A DNA stretch of 64,000 nt from Nocardioides dongkuii (GCF_014127485.1 NZ_CP059903.1:310001-374000); one strand, 5' to 3'. Positions 25,901 to 34,103 are shown, counted from the first letter of the stretch. Notes: generated from the sequence alone by a model not told the origin. A program made the numbers and translations.

Positions 25901-27546
25901 TCGCCGGCGCCGAGGGGTTCATGGTTGGGTTCGCGGCCGGCGGACCGAACGACTACTACTGGTGGAACATCGGCGGCTGGAACAACACCCGCTCGGTGCT
26001 CCAGCGCGCCAACGGTGGCGCCGCCAACGAGGTCGTGGCCCTGGAGGGCACCGGCGTCGAGACCGGGCAGACCTACGACGTCAAGGTCGTGGTCGACGGC
26101 ACCACCATCGAGCTCTACCTCGACGGCGAGCTGCAGCTGACCTACGACCAGGCCGGCAGCAGCGAGCGGCTCTTCCAGGTCGTCACCCGGGACGAGGCCA
26201 CCGGCGACGTGGTCGCCAAGGTCGTCAACACCACGACCTCGCCGGTCCGCACCGACGTCACCGTGAGCGACGTCGACGTGGAGCCCACCGCGACGGTGAC
26301 GACCCTGGCGGCGGCGCCGTCGGCGATCAACACCAAGGCCGACCCGAACCGGGTGAAGCCCCGGACGCGCGAGGTCTCCGGCATCTCCGAGGACTTCACC
26401 TACGAGTTCCCGGCGTCGTCGGTCACCTTCCTGCGGCTGCACACCGCCGACGGGGTCGCCCCCGTCGTGTCCGAGCTGCGCGTCGAGGGCGAGTCGGCCC
26501 GCGGGTGGTACGCCGACCCGGCGACCGTCCGGGTCTCCGCGACCGACGACCGCACGGTGGACCACCTCGAGGTGCAGGTCGACGACGGCCCGTGGACCGA
26601 GATCGCCGGCGCCACCGGCACCGTCCGGGTCACCGGCGACGGGCTGCACACGGTCTCGGTGCGCGCGGTCGACGCCTCCGGCAACGTCGGGGAGGTCCGG
26701 CCGCTCGAGGTCGGCATCGACGCCACCGCCCCCGTCACCAGCGCGACGTACGACGCGGCGGCGCGGACGGTCACGCTGGCCGGCGCGGACTCCGGAGCCG
26801 GGCTCGGCAGGATCGAGTACCGCCTCGACGGCGGCGCGTGGACGACGTACGGCGGGCCGGTCGCCGTCGGCGACGGGGCCGTGACCCTCCAGCACCGGGG
26901 CGTCGACGCCCTCGGCAACACCGAGGAGCCGGGGGTCCTCGAGGTCCCGGCGGAGGGTGCGCAGCCCGTCGCCACGACCACCGCGGCCGTGGTCGCGAAC
27001 GACCGGGTGGAGTTCGGGGGCACGGTGCGGCTGCGGGTCCGGGTCACCGGCGGCACGCCCACCGGCGCGGTCACCGTGCTCGCGGGCGACGACGTGCTCG
27101 CGTCGGGCACCCTCGCCGGAGGACGCGCCACGCTGCGGGTCCCGACCGCCGAGCTCGGCGCCGGACGCCACACCCTGACGGTCCGGTACGCCGGGGACGC
27201 GGCGCACGCCGCGTCCGAGGACGCCGTGGGGGTCCGCGTCCTGCGCGCCTCCTCGCGCACCGAGGTCACGGTGCGCGGCCGCACCACCACCCGCACGCAG
27301 GCGACGGTCCGGGTCCAGGTCGCCGCGGCGGTCGCCGCCGCCGGCACCGTCCGGGTGGTCGTCCGGTCGGGCGGCAGGGTCGTCGCCACCCGGACCGTCG
27401 CTCTCCGCCGCGACGGTGACGCCACGGCGACCCTGCCGCGGCTGCGCGCCGGCGGCTACCGCGTCACCGCGACGTACGCCGGCTCGGCCGACGTCGCGCC
27501 CTCGTCGGGCAGCACCGCCCTGCGGGTCACGAAGGCCGGCCGATGA
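22933..27546 (+). CDS. Secreted multidomain alpha-L-arabinofuranosidase (GH51)
   Basis: A 1537-residue protein starting at ATG 22933 behind GAGGAACC. A signal peptide (to about residue 36) is followed by a LamG-like domain (about 38-235) and a beta-rich domain (about 240-360). The GH51 catalytic part begins near 364 (FGIFYEDINWAADGGLYAELVRNRSFE), with GLGNEE (acid/base about Glu724) and FLGEYAS (nucleophile about Glu810). A second LamG-like insert (about 929-1080) splits the C-terminal beta-sandwich of GH51, which resumes at about 1085. OmpL47 and Ig-like repeats finish the protein. It should release terminal L-arabinofuranose from arabinan or arabinoxylan. Its stop overlaps the next start by 4 bp. 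Confidence 0.9.
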   Translation: MTFGRRTTAALTAVMTLLGAGVVVVATTVAPAAAAAEPVTWTDTFDGAELDARWEVVNPEPSALSVAGGSLRLEGQLGDTYQTTNTARNVVMLDVPAGDFTATADVSAAVAKVYQGAGLIAWQDMDNYVRSGLTYVGTLAPSGVAIENDVESGGVFSAVSFTDRPGSSAERIRLQRTGDTITTSYWTGAAWATAGSTEVAFDTTQVGLYALAAQDGSTLPAAFDSFTIEHQAGADVVPSGSFVLQADGDAPYLVDDEGALELSADQPTASLRLRATALGDGAVALSSDGRPVVLTGGALRLGSGADQPTPMRITDAGGGNVVLRTDGDPTAYVVVGAGGALVTGAEADAVRFALAEVDDSTATMTIDGDGLGAEISDTMFGIFYEDINWAADGGLYAELVRNRSFEFDATDAAGWTGLTGWQVLDRSAAGTTAQVVDDDGRLNAMNRHYLRLTAAAAGDGVRNLGFDGVALEQGEQYDAYVWARSTTAQSLTVRVEDEAGTGVLATGTVALDGSDQWKKLPVTLTATGTTNAGRVAVLAGAPSTVALDMVSVLPRDTWVGPVNGRSTLRKDLVEKVDAMNPTFLRFPGGCVTNVGTFRTYEESGYTDRQRTYQWKETIGPVEERPTNKNFWGYNQTYGLGYLEYFELAEDLGAEPLPVVSVGANGCGSTIPEMTDPALIQRWVDDTVDLIEFANGDVTTEWGARRAALGHPEPFGLDMIGLGNEENTTTFEANFPAFRDAIAARYPDIAIISNSGPDDAGARFDALWEFNREQDVDLVDEHYYNDPDWFLANNHRYDDYDREGPKVFLGEYASRGNTWFNALAEASYMTGLQRNADIVRLASYAPLLANDAHVQWSPDAIWFDNDESWESPNWEVQKLFGNNVGDQVVPSTFDGAVNAPAPIDGGIFLSTWATSAAYDDVRVTENDSGDVLFSDDFSSAAQWSPQAGSWAVGGGRYVQSATGVNDARSIITDAYGKDWSNYTLELKATKLAGAEGFMVGFAAGGPNDYYWWNIGGWNNTRSVLQRANGGAANEVVALEGTGVETGQTYDVKVVVDGTTIELYLDGELQLTYDQAGSSERLFQVVTRDEATGDVVAKVVNTTTSPVRTDVTVSDVDVEPTATVTTLAAAPSAINTKADPNRVKPRTREVSGISEDFTYEFPASSVTFLRLHTADGVAPVVSELRVEGESARGWYADPATVRVSATDDRTVDHLEVQVDDGPWTEIAGATGTVRVTGDGLHTVSVRAVDASGNVGEVRPLEVGIDATAPVTSATYDAAARTVTLAGADSGAGLGRIEYRLDGGAWTTYGGPVAVGDGAVTLQHRGVDALGNTEEPGVLEVPAEGAQPVATTTAAVVANDRVEFGGTVRLRVRVTGGTPTGAVTVLAGDDVLASGTLAGGRATLRVPTAELGAGRHTLTVRYAGDAAHAASEDAVGVRVLRASSRTEVTVRGRTTTRTQATVRVQVAAAVAAAGTVRVVVRSGGRVVATRTVALRRDGDATATLPRLRAGGYRVTATYAGSADVAPSSGSTALRVTKAGR

Positions 27547-30500
27547 GCCGCGCGAGCGAACGGAGCAGGACCGTGACGACAGCGACGAGGCTGCGCACCT
27601 GGCTGACCGCGACGGTGGCGCTCGCCGCCGGCGCGGGCGGCCTGGCCGCGGTCGGCACCCCCTCGGCCGGGGCGGTCGAGGGCGACCTCACCACCGACCT
27701 GGTCGGGTGGTGGAAGCTCGACGAGACCAGCGGCACGGTCGCCGCCGACTCCTCCGGCAACGGCCGCGACGCGGCCGTCGTCGGAGCGGCGACCTGGAAC
27801 GGCGGCGACGGGTTCACCTTCGGCGGCGGCGCCGCCAGCGGCGGCAACGCCATCAAGCTGCCCGACAACCTGGTGACCGGCCTGACCGACGTCACCGTCG
27901 ACTTCGACGTGTGGGTGGACCCGACGCTGACCAGCGGCAACTGGTTCATGTTCACCCTGGGCAACCCGGCGACCTACCCCGACGGCACCGGCTACCTGTT
28001 CACCACCAACGACAGCAACAACCGGCTGCGCGGCACCATCGCGGAGAGCGGCTTCCCCACCGAGCAGAGCGCGGCCCGCGCCGGCCGGGTGCCCACGGGG
28101 CACTGGCGGCACGTCACGCTCAGCATCGACGGCGGCACCCCCGCCGCCCCCGGCGCGATGCGGCTCTACGAGGACGGCGTGCTGGCGGCGGAGAACACCG
28201 CCCTGACCACCAACCCCAGCCTGCTCGGCACCCCCGACGGCACCACCACCCACAACTACCTGGGCCGGTCGGCGTACGCCGGTGACCTGTCGTTCAAGGG
28301 GCGGCTGCGCGACTTCCGCGTCTACTCCCGCGCGCTGACCGGCGCCGAGGCGGCGGAGAGCGCGGCGGACACCAGCACGGCGGCGGCCGACTCCGACACG
28401 GCCGCGCTCACCCTCGGGGACACCGGCGCGGTCGTGGCCGACCTCGCGCTGCCCGCCACCGGCCCGTCCGGCAGCACCGTCACCTGGGCGACGAGCGACC
28501 CGGGCGTGGTCAGCGCGAGCGGCGCGGTGACCCGCCCGGCGTTCGGCCAGCCCGACGGCGCCGCCACGCTCACCGCGACCGTGACCCGCGGCGCGGTGAG
28601 CCGCACCAGGACGTTCGAGGTCACCGTGCCGGCCGAGGAGCTCGACGACACCGGCAAGGTGCAGGAGGCGGTCGCCGCCGTCGTCCTGGTGCACCCCGAC
28701 GACGTGCGGGGCAACCTCACCCTCCCGGCGGCCGGGCTGCACCAGACCACGCTGACCTGGTCGTCGTCGGCCCCCGCGGTGGTCAGCGCCAGCGGTGAGG
28801 TGACCCGGCCGGCGTACGGCGAGCAGCCCGTCGACGTGACGCTGACGGTGACCGCCACCCGCAACGCGGCGACCGCCTCGCGGGCGATCGTCGTGCGCGT
28901 GCAGCCGCTGCCGGCGCCGGCCGACTACGAGGGCTACGCGTTCGCCTACTTCGCCGGTGAGAGCACCGACGAGGGCGAGAGCATCTACTTCGCGGCCAGC
29001 AAGGGCAACGACCCGCTCGAGTACGACGAGCTCAACGACGGCGACCCGGTCCTCGAGTCGGCGTACGGCACGAAGGGCCTGCGCGACCCGTTCATCATCC
29101 GCTCGCCCGAGGGCGACCGGTTCTTCCTGCTCGCCACCGACCTCAAGGCCTACCCCGAGGTCGACTTCGGCGAGGCCCAGGAGACCGGCAGCAAGTACGT
29201 CGAGATCTGGGAGTCGACCGACCTCGTGACCTGGTCGGAGCAGCGGCACGTGAAGGTCTCCTCCGACTTCGCGGGCAACACCTGGGCGCCGGAGGCGTTC
29301 TACGACGAGGAGGCCGGCGAGTACGTCGTGTTCTGGGCCTCCGCGCTCTACCCGACGACCGAGACGACCGGCCGCGACATCAACACCCAGTACCAGCGGA
29401 TGATGTACGCGACCACACGCGACTTCGTGACCTTCAGCGAGCCGCAGGTGTGGGTCGACGTCCGGCGCGGCGCCGGCCGCGGCATCATCGACGCCACCGT
29501 GGTCCGCGACGGCGACATGTTCTACCGGATCCTCAAGGACGAGGCGAGCATGACGCCCCGCCAGGAGCGCTCCACCGAGCTGCGGGCGACGGTGACCGGC
29601 TCGCTGCCGACCACGAGCACCACGCCGGGCTGGCAGCTGGTCAAGGAGCGGGTCGGCGTGGGCCAGCCGAACCCGTGGGGCGGGACGTTCACCAACGGCG
29701 AGGGCCCGACCATGTTCCCTGACAACGAGGTCCCGGGCCGCTGGTACCTGTTCATCGACCAGCCCAGCTACCACGGCGGCCAGGGCTACCTGGCCTTCCG
29801 CACCGACGACCTGGCCTCGGGCAGCTGGACCTCGGTGCCGGACGCCGACCTGCCCAGCAGCCCGCGGCACGGCACCGTCATCCCGGTCACCCAGGCCGAG
29901 CTGGACCGGATGCGCGAGGCCTACCAGCCCGAGCTGCTGGTGCGGACGGTGCAGGACGTGGAGGTGCGCACCCGGGAGGGCGTCGCGCCGGTGCTGCCCG
30001 CCACGGTGGCGGCGACGTTCGGCGACGGCTCGACCGGCCAGGTCGAGGTCGACTGGGACGACGTCGACCCCGCGGCGTACGCCGAGCCGGGGACGTTCAC
30101 CGTCGAGGGCACCGTGGTGCGCGGCTCGGCCGACCGTCCGGTCGCGACCGTGGTGGTCACCGACGCGCTCGACCCGGAGGTGGCGGTGTCGCAGACGCCG
30201 GACGGCGAGGCCGGCTGGTGGGTCACCGACCCGGCGACGGTCCGGGTCACGGCGACCGACGACACCGGTGTGGCGTCGGTGCAGACCGCGCTCGACGGGG
30301 GCGACTGGACCACGACCGAGGGCGCCGCGGCGACCGCCACGGTGACCGGCGACGGGCGGCACACGCTCGCCGTGCGGGCGCTGGACACCACCGGCAACAC
30401 CTCGGCGGCCGAGGAGGCCGAGGTGAAGATCGACACCACCGCCCCGGTCAGTCGCGCCACGGTCGCGGCGGACCGTCAGGTCACCGTCCGCGCCGCGGAC

Positions 30501-31268
30501 ACGACGTCCGGGGTGGCGCGGGTCGAGACCCGGCTCGCCGGCGCCGAGGCCTGGACGCCGTACGACGGGCCGGTGCAGGTCGGCGACGCCGGCGGCACGC
30601 TGGAGTACCGCGCGGTCGACACGGCCGGCAACACCGAGCCGACCCACCGGGTCGTCGTCCCCGGGACGGGCGAGGAGGTCGCGGCCAGCACGGTCGTCGC
30701 GGTGGCCGACCCCGACCGGGTGCGGTACGGCGCGCCGGTGGCGGTCGCCGTCCGGGTCAAGGGCGGGGCGTCGGTCCCGACCGGCGTCGTCCGGGTGCTG
30801 TCCGGGGGCACGCAGCTCGCGGCCGGCCGGCTGGGACGGGACGGGCGGGTGCGCCTGGTCGTCGACAGCGCCGACCTCGGCCGGACCGGGGCGCACACCC
30901 TGGTGGTCCGGTACGACGGCGACGCCACCCACGCCGCGGACGAGGACCGGGTCGACCTGCGGGTCACCCGGGCCGCCTCGACCACGAGGCTGACGGTCAG
31001 CCGGCCGGACCGCCGCGGCGCCGGTGCGGTCGCGACGGTGCGGGTCGGCACCGACCCGGCCGGCCAGCTGCCCGACCGGGTGCGGGTGACCCTGGCCAGG
31101 AGCGGGTCGACGGGGGCTTCCTCCCGCTGGCTCGACCTGACCGACCGGGGCCGGGCCCGCTGGGAGCTGCCGAGGCTCGGCAGCGGCCGGTGGACCGTCA
31201 CCGCCACCACCCCCCGCACCGACACCCTCGCCGGCTCGTCGGACTCCGCGAGGGTCCCCGCCCGCTGA
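27543..31268 (+). CDS. Secreted GH43 protein with LamG and Ig-like domains
   Basis: A 1241-residue protein starting at an ATG that overlaps the GH51 stop (ATGA). A signal peptide (LRTWLTATVALAAGAGGLAAVGTPSAGA) is followed by a LamG domain (about residues 45-270) and two atrophied Ig-like domains. The GH43 module is at about 462-790 (YEGYAFAYFAGES; GLRDPFIIRSPEG, WAPEAFYDEE, NGEGPTMF keep the triad). A Big_4-like domain, OmpL47-type repeats and the Ig-like tail follow. It closely parallels module 1 of the 17206-21852 protein, which suggests duplication. The likely role is arabinosidase or xylosidase outside the cell, working with the GH51 enzyme; the exact GH43 subfamily is not determined. Confidence 0.88.
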   Translation: MSRASERSRTVTTATRLRTWLTATVALAAGAGGLAAVGTPSAGAVEGDLTTDLVGWWKLDETSGTVAADSSGNGRDAAVVGAATWNGGDGFTFGGGAASGGNAIKLPDNLVTGLTDVTVDFDVWVDPTLTSGNWFMFTLGNPATYPDGTGYLFTTNDSNNRLRGTIAESGFPTEQSAARAGRVPTGHWRHVTLSIDGGTPAAPGAMRLYEDGVLAAENTALTTNPSLLGTPDGTTTHNYLGRSAYAGDLSFKGRLRDFRVYSRALTGAEAAESAADTSTAAADSDTAALTLGDTGAVVADLALPATGPSGSTVTWATSDPGVVSASGAVTRPAFGQPDGAATLTATVTRGAVSRTRTFEVTVPAEELDDTGKVQEAVAAVVLVHPDDVRGNLTLPAAGLHQTTLTWSSSAPAVVSASGEVTRPAYGEQPVDVTLTVTATRNAATASRAIVVRVQPLPAPADYEGYAFAYFAGESTDEGESIYFAASKGNDPLEYDELNDGDPVLESAYGTKGLRDPFIIRSPEGDRFFLLATDLKAYPEVDFGEAQETGSKYVEIWESTDLVTWSEQRHVKVSSDFAGNTWAPEAFYDEEAGEYVVFWASALYPTTETTGRDINTQYQRMMYATTRDFVTFSEPQVWVDVRRGAGRGIIDATVVRDGDMFYRILKDEASMTPRQERSTELRATVTGSLPTTSTTPGWQLVKERVGVGQPNPWGGTFTNGEGPTMFPDNEVPGRWYLFIDQPSYHGGQGYLAFRTDDLASGSWTSVPDADLPSSPRHGTVIPVTQAELDRMREAYQPELLVRTVQDVEVRTREGVAPVLPATVAATFGDGSTGQVEVDWDDVDPAAYAEPGTFTVEGTVVRGSADRPVATVVVTDALDPEVAVSQTPDGEAGWWVTDPATVRVTATDDTGVASVQTALDGGDWTTTEGAAATATVTGDGRHTLAVRALDTTGNTSAAEEAEVKIDTTAPVSRATVAADRQVTVRAADTTSGVARVETRLAGAEAWTPYDGPVQVGDAGGTLEYRAVDTAGNTEPTHRVVVPGTGEEVAASTVVAVADPDRVRYGAPVAVAVRVKGGASVPTGVVRVLSGGTQLAAGRLGRDGRVRLVVDSADLGRTGAHTLVVRYDGDATHAADEDRVDLRVTRAASTTRLTVSRPDRRGAGAVATVRVGTDPAGQLPDRVRVTLARSGSTGASSRWLDLTDRGRARWELPRLGSGRWTVTATTPRTDTLAGSSDSARVPAR

Positions 31269-31273
31269 TCCGG

Positions 31274-31336
31274 GATAGTCCGGCACGTTCGGGTCGTGCT
31301 CGCGGTCCGCGGACGACCGAAACGTGCCGGACTATC
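31274..31336. terminator. 24-bp-arm inverted repeat after the GH43 gene
   Basis: Arms 31274-31297 and 31313-31336 match at 22 of 24 positions (outer part GATAGTCCGGCACGTT) around a 15-base GC-rich loop. The repeat begins 6 bp after the GH43 stop and ends 16 bp before the LacI start. It would end the GH51-GH43 transcript. It is unlike the CGCCGASTCGGCG hairpins. Confidence 0.65.
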
Positions 31337-31352
31337 TCGCGGGACCCCTACG

Positions 31353-32396
31353 ATGCGGGGCATGTCGGAGCAGCTGCGGGAGCGGAACGGCGGGCGTCGT
31401 TCCCCGAGCATGGCCCAGGTGGCCGCGCACGCGGGGGTGTCCCACCAGACCGTGTCGCGGGTGCTCAACGGCTCGCCGCTGGTGGCCGAGTCCACCCGCA
31501 CCCGGGTGCTCGCGGCGATCGAGACGATGGGCTACCGGCGCAACAACGCCGCCCGGATGCTCGCCACGAACCGCTCCGGGCGGATCGGCATGATCTCCGC
31601 GCACCTGGCGCTGCACGGCCCCAGCATGATCGCGGTCTCGGTCCAGGAGGCCGGGCACGACGCGGGGTACGACGTGTCGCTGGTCGGCCTCTCCGACTTC
31701 GCCCCGGAGTCGCTGCAGGGCGCCGTCGACCGGCTGCTCGACGAGGCGGTCGAGGCCCTGGTGGTCGCGGTGGCGCACCGGACCGCCACCGAGCGGGCGC
31801 TGTCGCTGCACCTCCCGGTGCCGGTGGTGCTGGTGCAGGGGGTGAGCGCGGGGGAGACCATGGCCGCCGGGATCGACCAGACCGCCGGCGCGTGCCTGGC
31901 GACCGACCACCTCCTCGACCTCGGGCACCGCCGGGTCGCGCACCTCACCGGCCCCCGGGAGTGGGTGGAGGCGGGCCAGCGGCGCGAGGGCTGGCGCTCG
32001 GCGCACGAGCGGCGCGGGCTGCTGCCCGGGCCGGAGCTGGTCGGCGACTGGTCGGCCCGGAGCGGGTACGACGCGGGCCAGCGGATCGCCGACGACCCGG
32101 ACGTGACGGCGGTGTTCGTCGCGAACGACGCGATGGCGCTCGGCGTGCTCAAGGCGCTGCACGAGCGCGGCTGCTCGGTGCCGGGCGACATCAGCGTCGT
32201 GGGCTTCGACGACGTCCCCGAGGCGGCGTACTTCTGGCCGGGGCTGACCACCGTCAGCCAGCAGTTCTCGGTGCTGGGCCGACGCGCGGTCGACCTGACC
32301 CTCCGCGCCCTGGCGGGGGAGAAGGATCCGTCGACCGACCTGGTGACGCCGACCCTCGTCGTCCGGTCGTCGACAGGAGCGCCCGCCCGGCGCTGA
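31353..32396 (+). CDS. LacI-family transcriptional regulator (first copy)
   Basis: A 347-residue protein from ATG 31353; ATG 31362 is an equally possible start. The N-terminal LacI helix-turn-helix is MAQVAAHAGVSHQTVSRVLNGSPLVAESTRTRVLAAIETMGYRRNNAARML, with the hinge helix before RSGRIGMIS. A periplasmic-binding-like effector domain follows (TDHLLDLGHRRVAHLTG, DVTAVFVANDAMALGVLKAL, VVGFDDVPEAAYFWPGLTTV). It is a sugar-responsive repressor and a good candidate for the TGTTAGCGCTMACA sites. It is close in sequence to the second LacI at 38955 and forms a unit with galM 16 bp downstream. Confidence 0.9.
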   Translation: MRGMSEQLRERNGGRRSPSMAQVAAHAGVSHQTVSRVLNGSPLVAESTRTRVLAAIETMGYRRNNAARMLATNRSGRIGMISAHLALHGPSMIAVSVQEAGHDAGYDVSLVGLSDFAPESLQGAVDRLLDEAVEALVVAVAHRTATERALSLHLPVPVVLVQGVSAGETMAAGIDQTAGACLATDHLLDLGHRRVAHLTGPREWVEAGQRREGWRSAHERRGLLPGPELVGDWSARSGYDAGQRIADDPDVTAVFVANDAMALGVLKALHERGCSVPGDISVVGFDDVPEAAYFWPGLTTVSQQFSVLGRRAVDLTLRALAGEKDPSTDLVTPTLVVRSSTGAPARR

Positions 32397-32410
32397 TGTT
32401 AGCGTTCACA
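32397..32410. promoter_or_regulatory. LacI-type operator immediately before galM
   Basis: TGTTAGCGTTCACA fills the whole 16-bp gap between the LacI stop and the galM ATG, ending 2 bp before that ATG. It leaves no room for a Shine-Dalgarno sequence. Confidence 0.7.
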
Positions 32411-32412
32411 CC

Positions 32413-33462
32413 ATGACGGAGGCCGCCCCCGCGGAGCGGGTGTTCGACACCCTCGACGACGGCCGGGAGGTGCGCTGCCTGACCATCGGGTCCGCGTCGG
32501 GGCCGGTCGTCGAGGTGCTCACCCTGGGCGCGACCGTGCACCGGCTCGAGGCCACCGGGGGTGACGGCGTACGCCGCAACGTGGTGCTCGGCCACGCCGA
32601 CGCCGCCGAGCGGCTCGCGAGCGGCGACTACGTCGGTGGCACCATCGGGCGCTACGCCAACCGGATCGCGGGTGGCCGGTTCCCGCTCGACGGCCGCGAG
32701 GTCGTCGTCGGCGCCCACGACCGCGGGAACAGCCTGCACGGCGGGCCCGACGGCTTCGACCGGCGGCTGTGGGACGTCGTCGCGCACCGCCCGGACGAGG
32801 TGGTGCTCGCGCTGGTCAGCCCGGACGGCGACCAGGGGTTCCCCGGCGCCGTGTCGGCGCGGGTCGGCTACCGCGTGAGCGGCGACGTCGTGCGCGTGAC
32901 GATGGAGGCGACGACCGACGCGCCGACGGTCATCAACCTGACCAACCACGCCTACGTCAACCTCGACGGCGAGGGCGAGGGCACCATCGACGACCACCTG
33001 CTCACGGTGGTGGCCGACGAGTACGTCCCCGTCGATGCCACCGGCATCCCCCTCGGCGGGACCGCGCCGGTCGACGGCACGCCGTTCGACCTGCGCGAGC
33101 CGACGCGCCTCGGCACGGCGGTGCGCCGCGAGCACGAGCAGGTCGCCGCCGCTCGCGGGATCGACCACGACCTCCTGGTCCGCGGCGCCGGCCTCCGGCT
33201 CGCCGCGGTGCTGGAGTCCCCGCGCACCCGCACGCGCCTCGAGCTGCGCACCGACCAGCCCGGCCTGCAGGTCTACACCGGCAACTTCCTCGACGGCACC
33301 CGCCGCTCGACCCGCGGCGGCCGCTACCGCCAGGGCGACGGCATCGCCCTCGAGCCGCAACTCCACCCCGACTCGCCCCACCGGCCGCAGTGGCCCTCCC
33401 CGGTGCTGCGGCCCGGCGAGACCTACCGCTCGGTGCTGGAGTGGCGCCTCGGCGCCATCTGA
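32413..33462 (+). CDS. galM: Aldose 1-epimerase (mutarotase)
   Basis: A 349-residue galactose mutarotase-like protein. GRYANRIAGGRF and the first catalytic His (NSLHGG) are near residues 75-105. The second His is in INLTNHAYVNLDG (about 175) and the catalytic Glu is in ALEPQLHPDSPH (about 315). It interconverts alpha and beta anomers of aldoses such as galactose or arabinose so that isomerase or kinase steps can proceed. It follows the LacI gene and has its own LacI-type operator abutting the ATG. No Shine-Dalgarno sequence is visible, so it may be leaderless or translated by coupling. Confidence 0.9.
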   Translation: MTEAAPAERVFDTLDDGREVRCLTIGSASGPVVEVLTLGATVHRLEATGGDGVRRNVVLGHADAAERLASGDYVGGTIGRYANRIAGGRFPLDGREVVVGAHDRGNSLHGGPDGFDRRLWDVVAHRPDEVVLALVSPDGDQGFPGAVSARVGYRVSGDVVRVTMEATTDAPTVINLTNHAYVNLDGEGEGTIDDHLLTVVADEYVPVDATGIPLGGTAPVDGTPFDLREPTRLGTAVRREHEQVAAARGIDHDLLVRGAGLRLAAVLESPRTRTRLELRTDQPGLQVYTGNFLDGTRRSTRGGRYRQGDGIALEPQLHPDSPHRPQWPSPVLRPGETYRSVLEWRLGAI

Positions 33463-33503
33463 CGCCGCGCTCCGCTGCGCTGCCTGCGGTCCCGCCGCCG
33501 GCT

Positions 33504-33952
33504 GACGTCATACGTCCTGGCGGTGATAGCGACCGGTTCGTCTGACGTCCGGCGGGACGTCGTACGTGGTGGCGGTGATGGAGGCCAGTTCGTATGACGT
33601 CCCGGGCATCGGGCGGGGCGAGGCGGGGCGGGGCGGCAGCGACCAGTTCGTCTGACGTCCGGCGGGACGTCATACGTGGTGGCGGTGATGGCGACCGGTT
33701 CGTATGACGTCCCGGGCGGCCGGCGGGACGTCATACGTGGTGGCGGTGATGGCGACCGGTTCGTATGACGTCCCGGGCGGCCGGCGGGACGTCATGCGTG
33801 GCGGCGGCGATAGCGACCAGTTCGTCTGACGTCCGGCGGGACGTCATACGTGGTGGCGGTGATGGCGACCAATTCGTATGACGTCCCGGACGTCCGGCGG
33901 GACGTCGTACGCAGCGGCGGCGATGGCGACCAGTTCGTATGACGTCCCGGGC
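33504..33952. repeat. Tandem array of eight hairpin repeats, 52/61-bp units
   Basis: This lies in the only gene-free stretch over 300 bp (33463-34153). Units begin at 33504, 33556, 33666, 33727, 33788, 33840 and 33901; the 33556 unit contains an extra degenerate copy, giving eight in all. Units are 61 or 52 bp, and the two at 33666-33787 are identical. In the 61-bp form GGGACGTCATACG and CGTATGACGTCCC are exact reverse complements around a 24-base loop ending in GCGACCGGTT. Each unit is therefore a 13-bp-stem hairpin. The 52-bp form has CGTCTGACGTCC, which breaks one pair. There are no unique spacers, so it is not CRISPR. I see no coding frame with a ribosome-binding site. The flanks 33463-33503 and 33953-34024 show nothing recognisable. 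Confidence 0.9.
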
Positions 33953-34024
33953 AGGCCGCGAGCACCAGTAGCCCACGCGACCACCGCGCCGACATTTGGA
34001 TCGATCACATCCCACGCAGCGCGG

Positions 34025-34038
34025 AGTGAGCGTTCACA
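34025..34038. promoter_or_regulatory. Upstream LacI-type operator of the transporter operon
   Basis: AGTGAGCGTTCACA differs at the first base from a LacI-type palindrome. It is 55 bp upstream, centre to centre, of the main operator at 34080, a distance that would allow looping. Confidence 0.5.
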
Positions 34039-34066
34039 TGGGCGAAGGATTTCTCCAACACAGGGG

Positions 34067-34095
34067 TTGACGCCCCTGATGTTAGCGCTCACACT
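34067..34095 (+). promoter_or_regulatory. Likely promoter of the transporter-araBDA operon
   Basis: TTGACG (34067-34072), a 16-17 bp spacer, then TCACAC(T) ending at 34095. The -10 half overlaps the LacI operator. The layout matches the GH51 promoter almost base for base from TTGACG through the operator. Confidence 0.6.
34080..34093. promoter_or_regulatory. LacI-type operator, transporter operon
   Basis: TGTTAGCGCTCACA, identical to the GH43 operator at 21873-21886 and one base from the perfect GH51 copy. It overlaps the proposed -10 box. Confidence 0.8.
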
Positions 34096-34103
34096 CAGTG
34101 ACC

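Noticed and set aside
33504..33952. The tandem repeats as a CRISPR array
   Set aside because: Units are contiguous copies with no unique spacers, and there are no cas genes in the window.
33463..34015. Open frames on the minus strand through the repeat array encoding repetitive peptides
   Set aside because: The peptides only reflect the DNA repeat, no ribosome-binding site precedes them, and composition is unlike real genes here.
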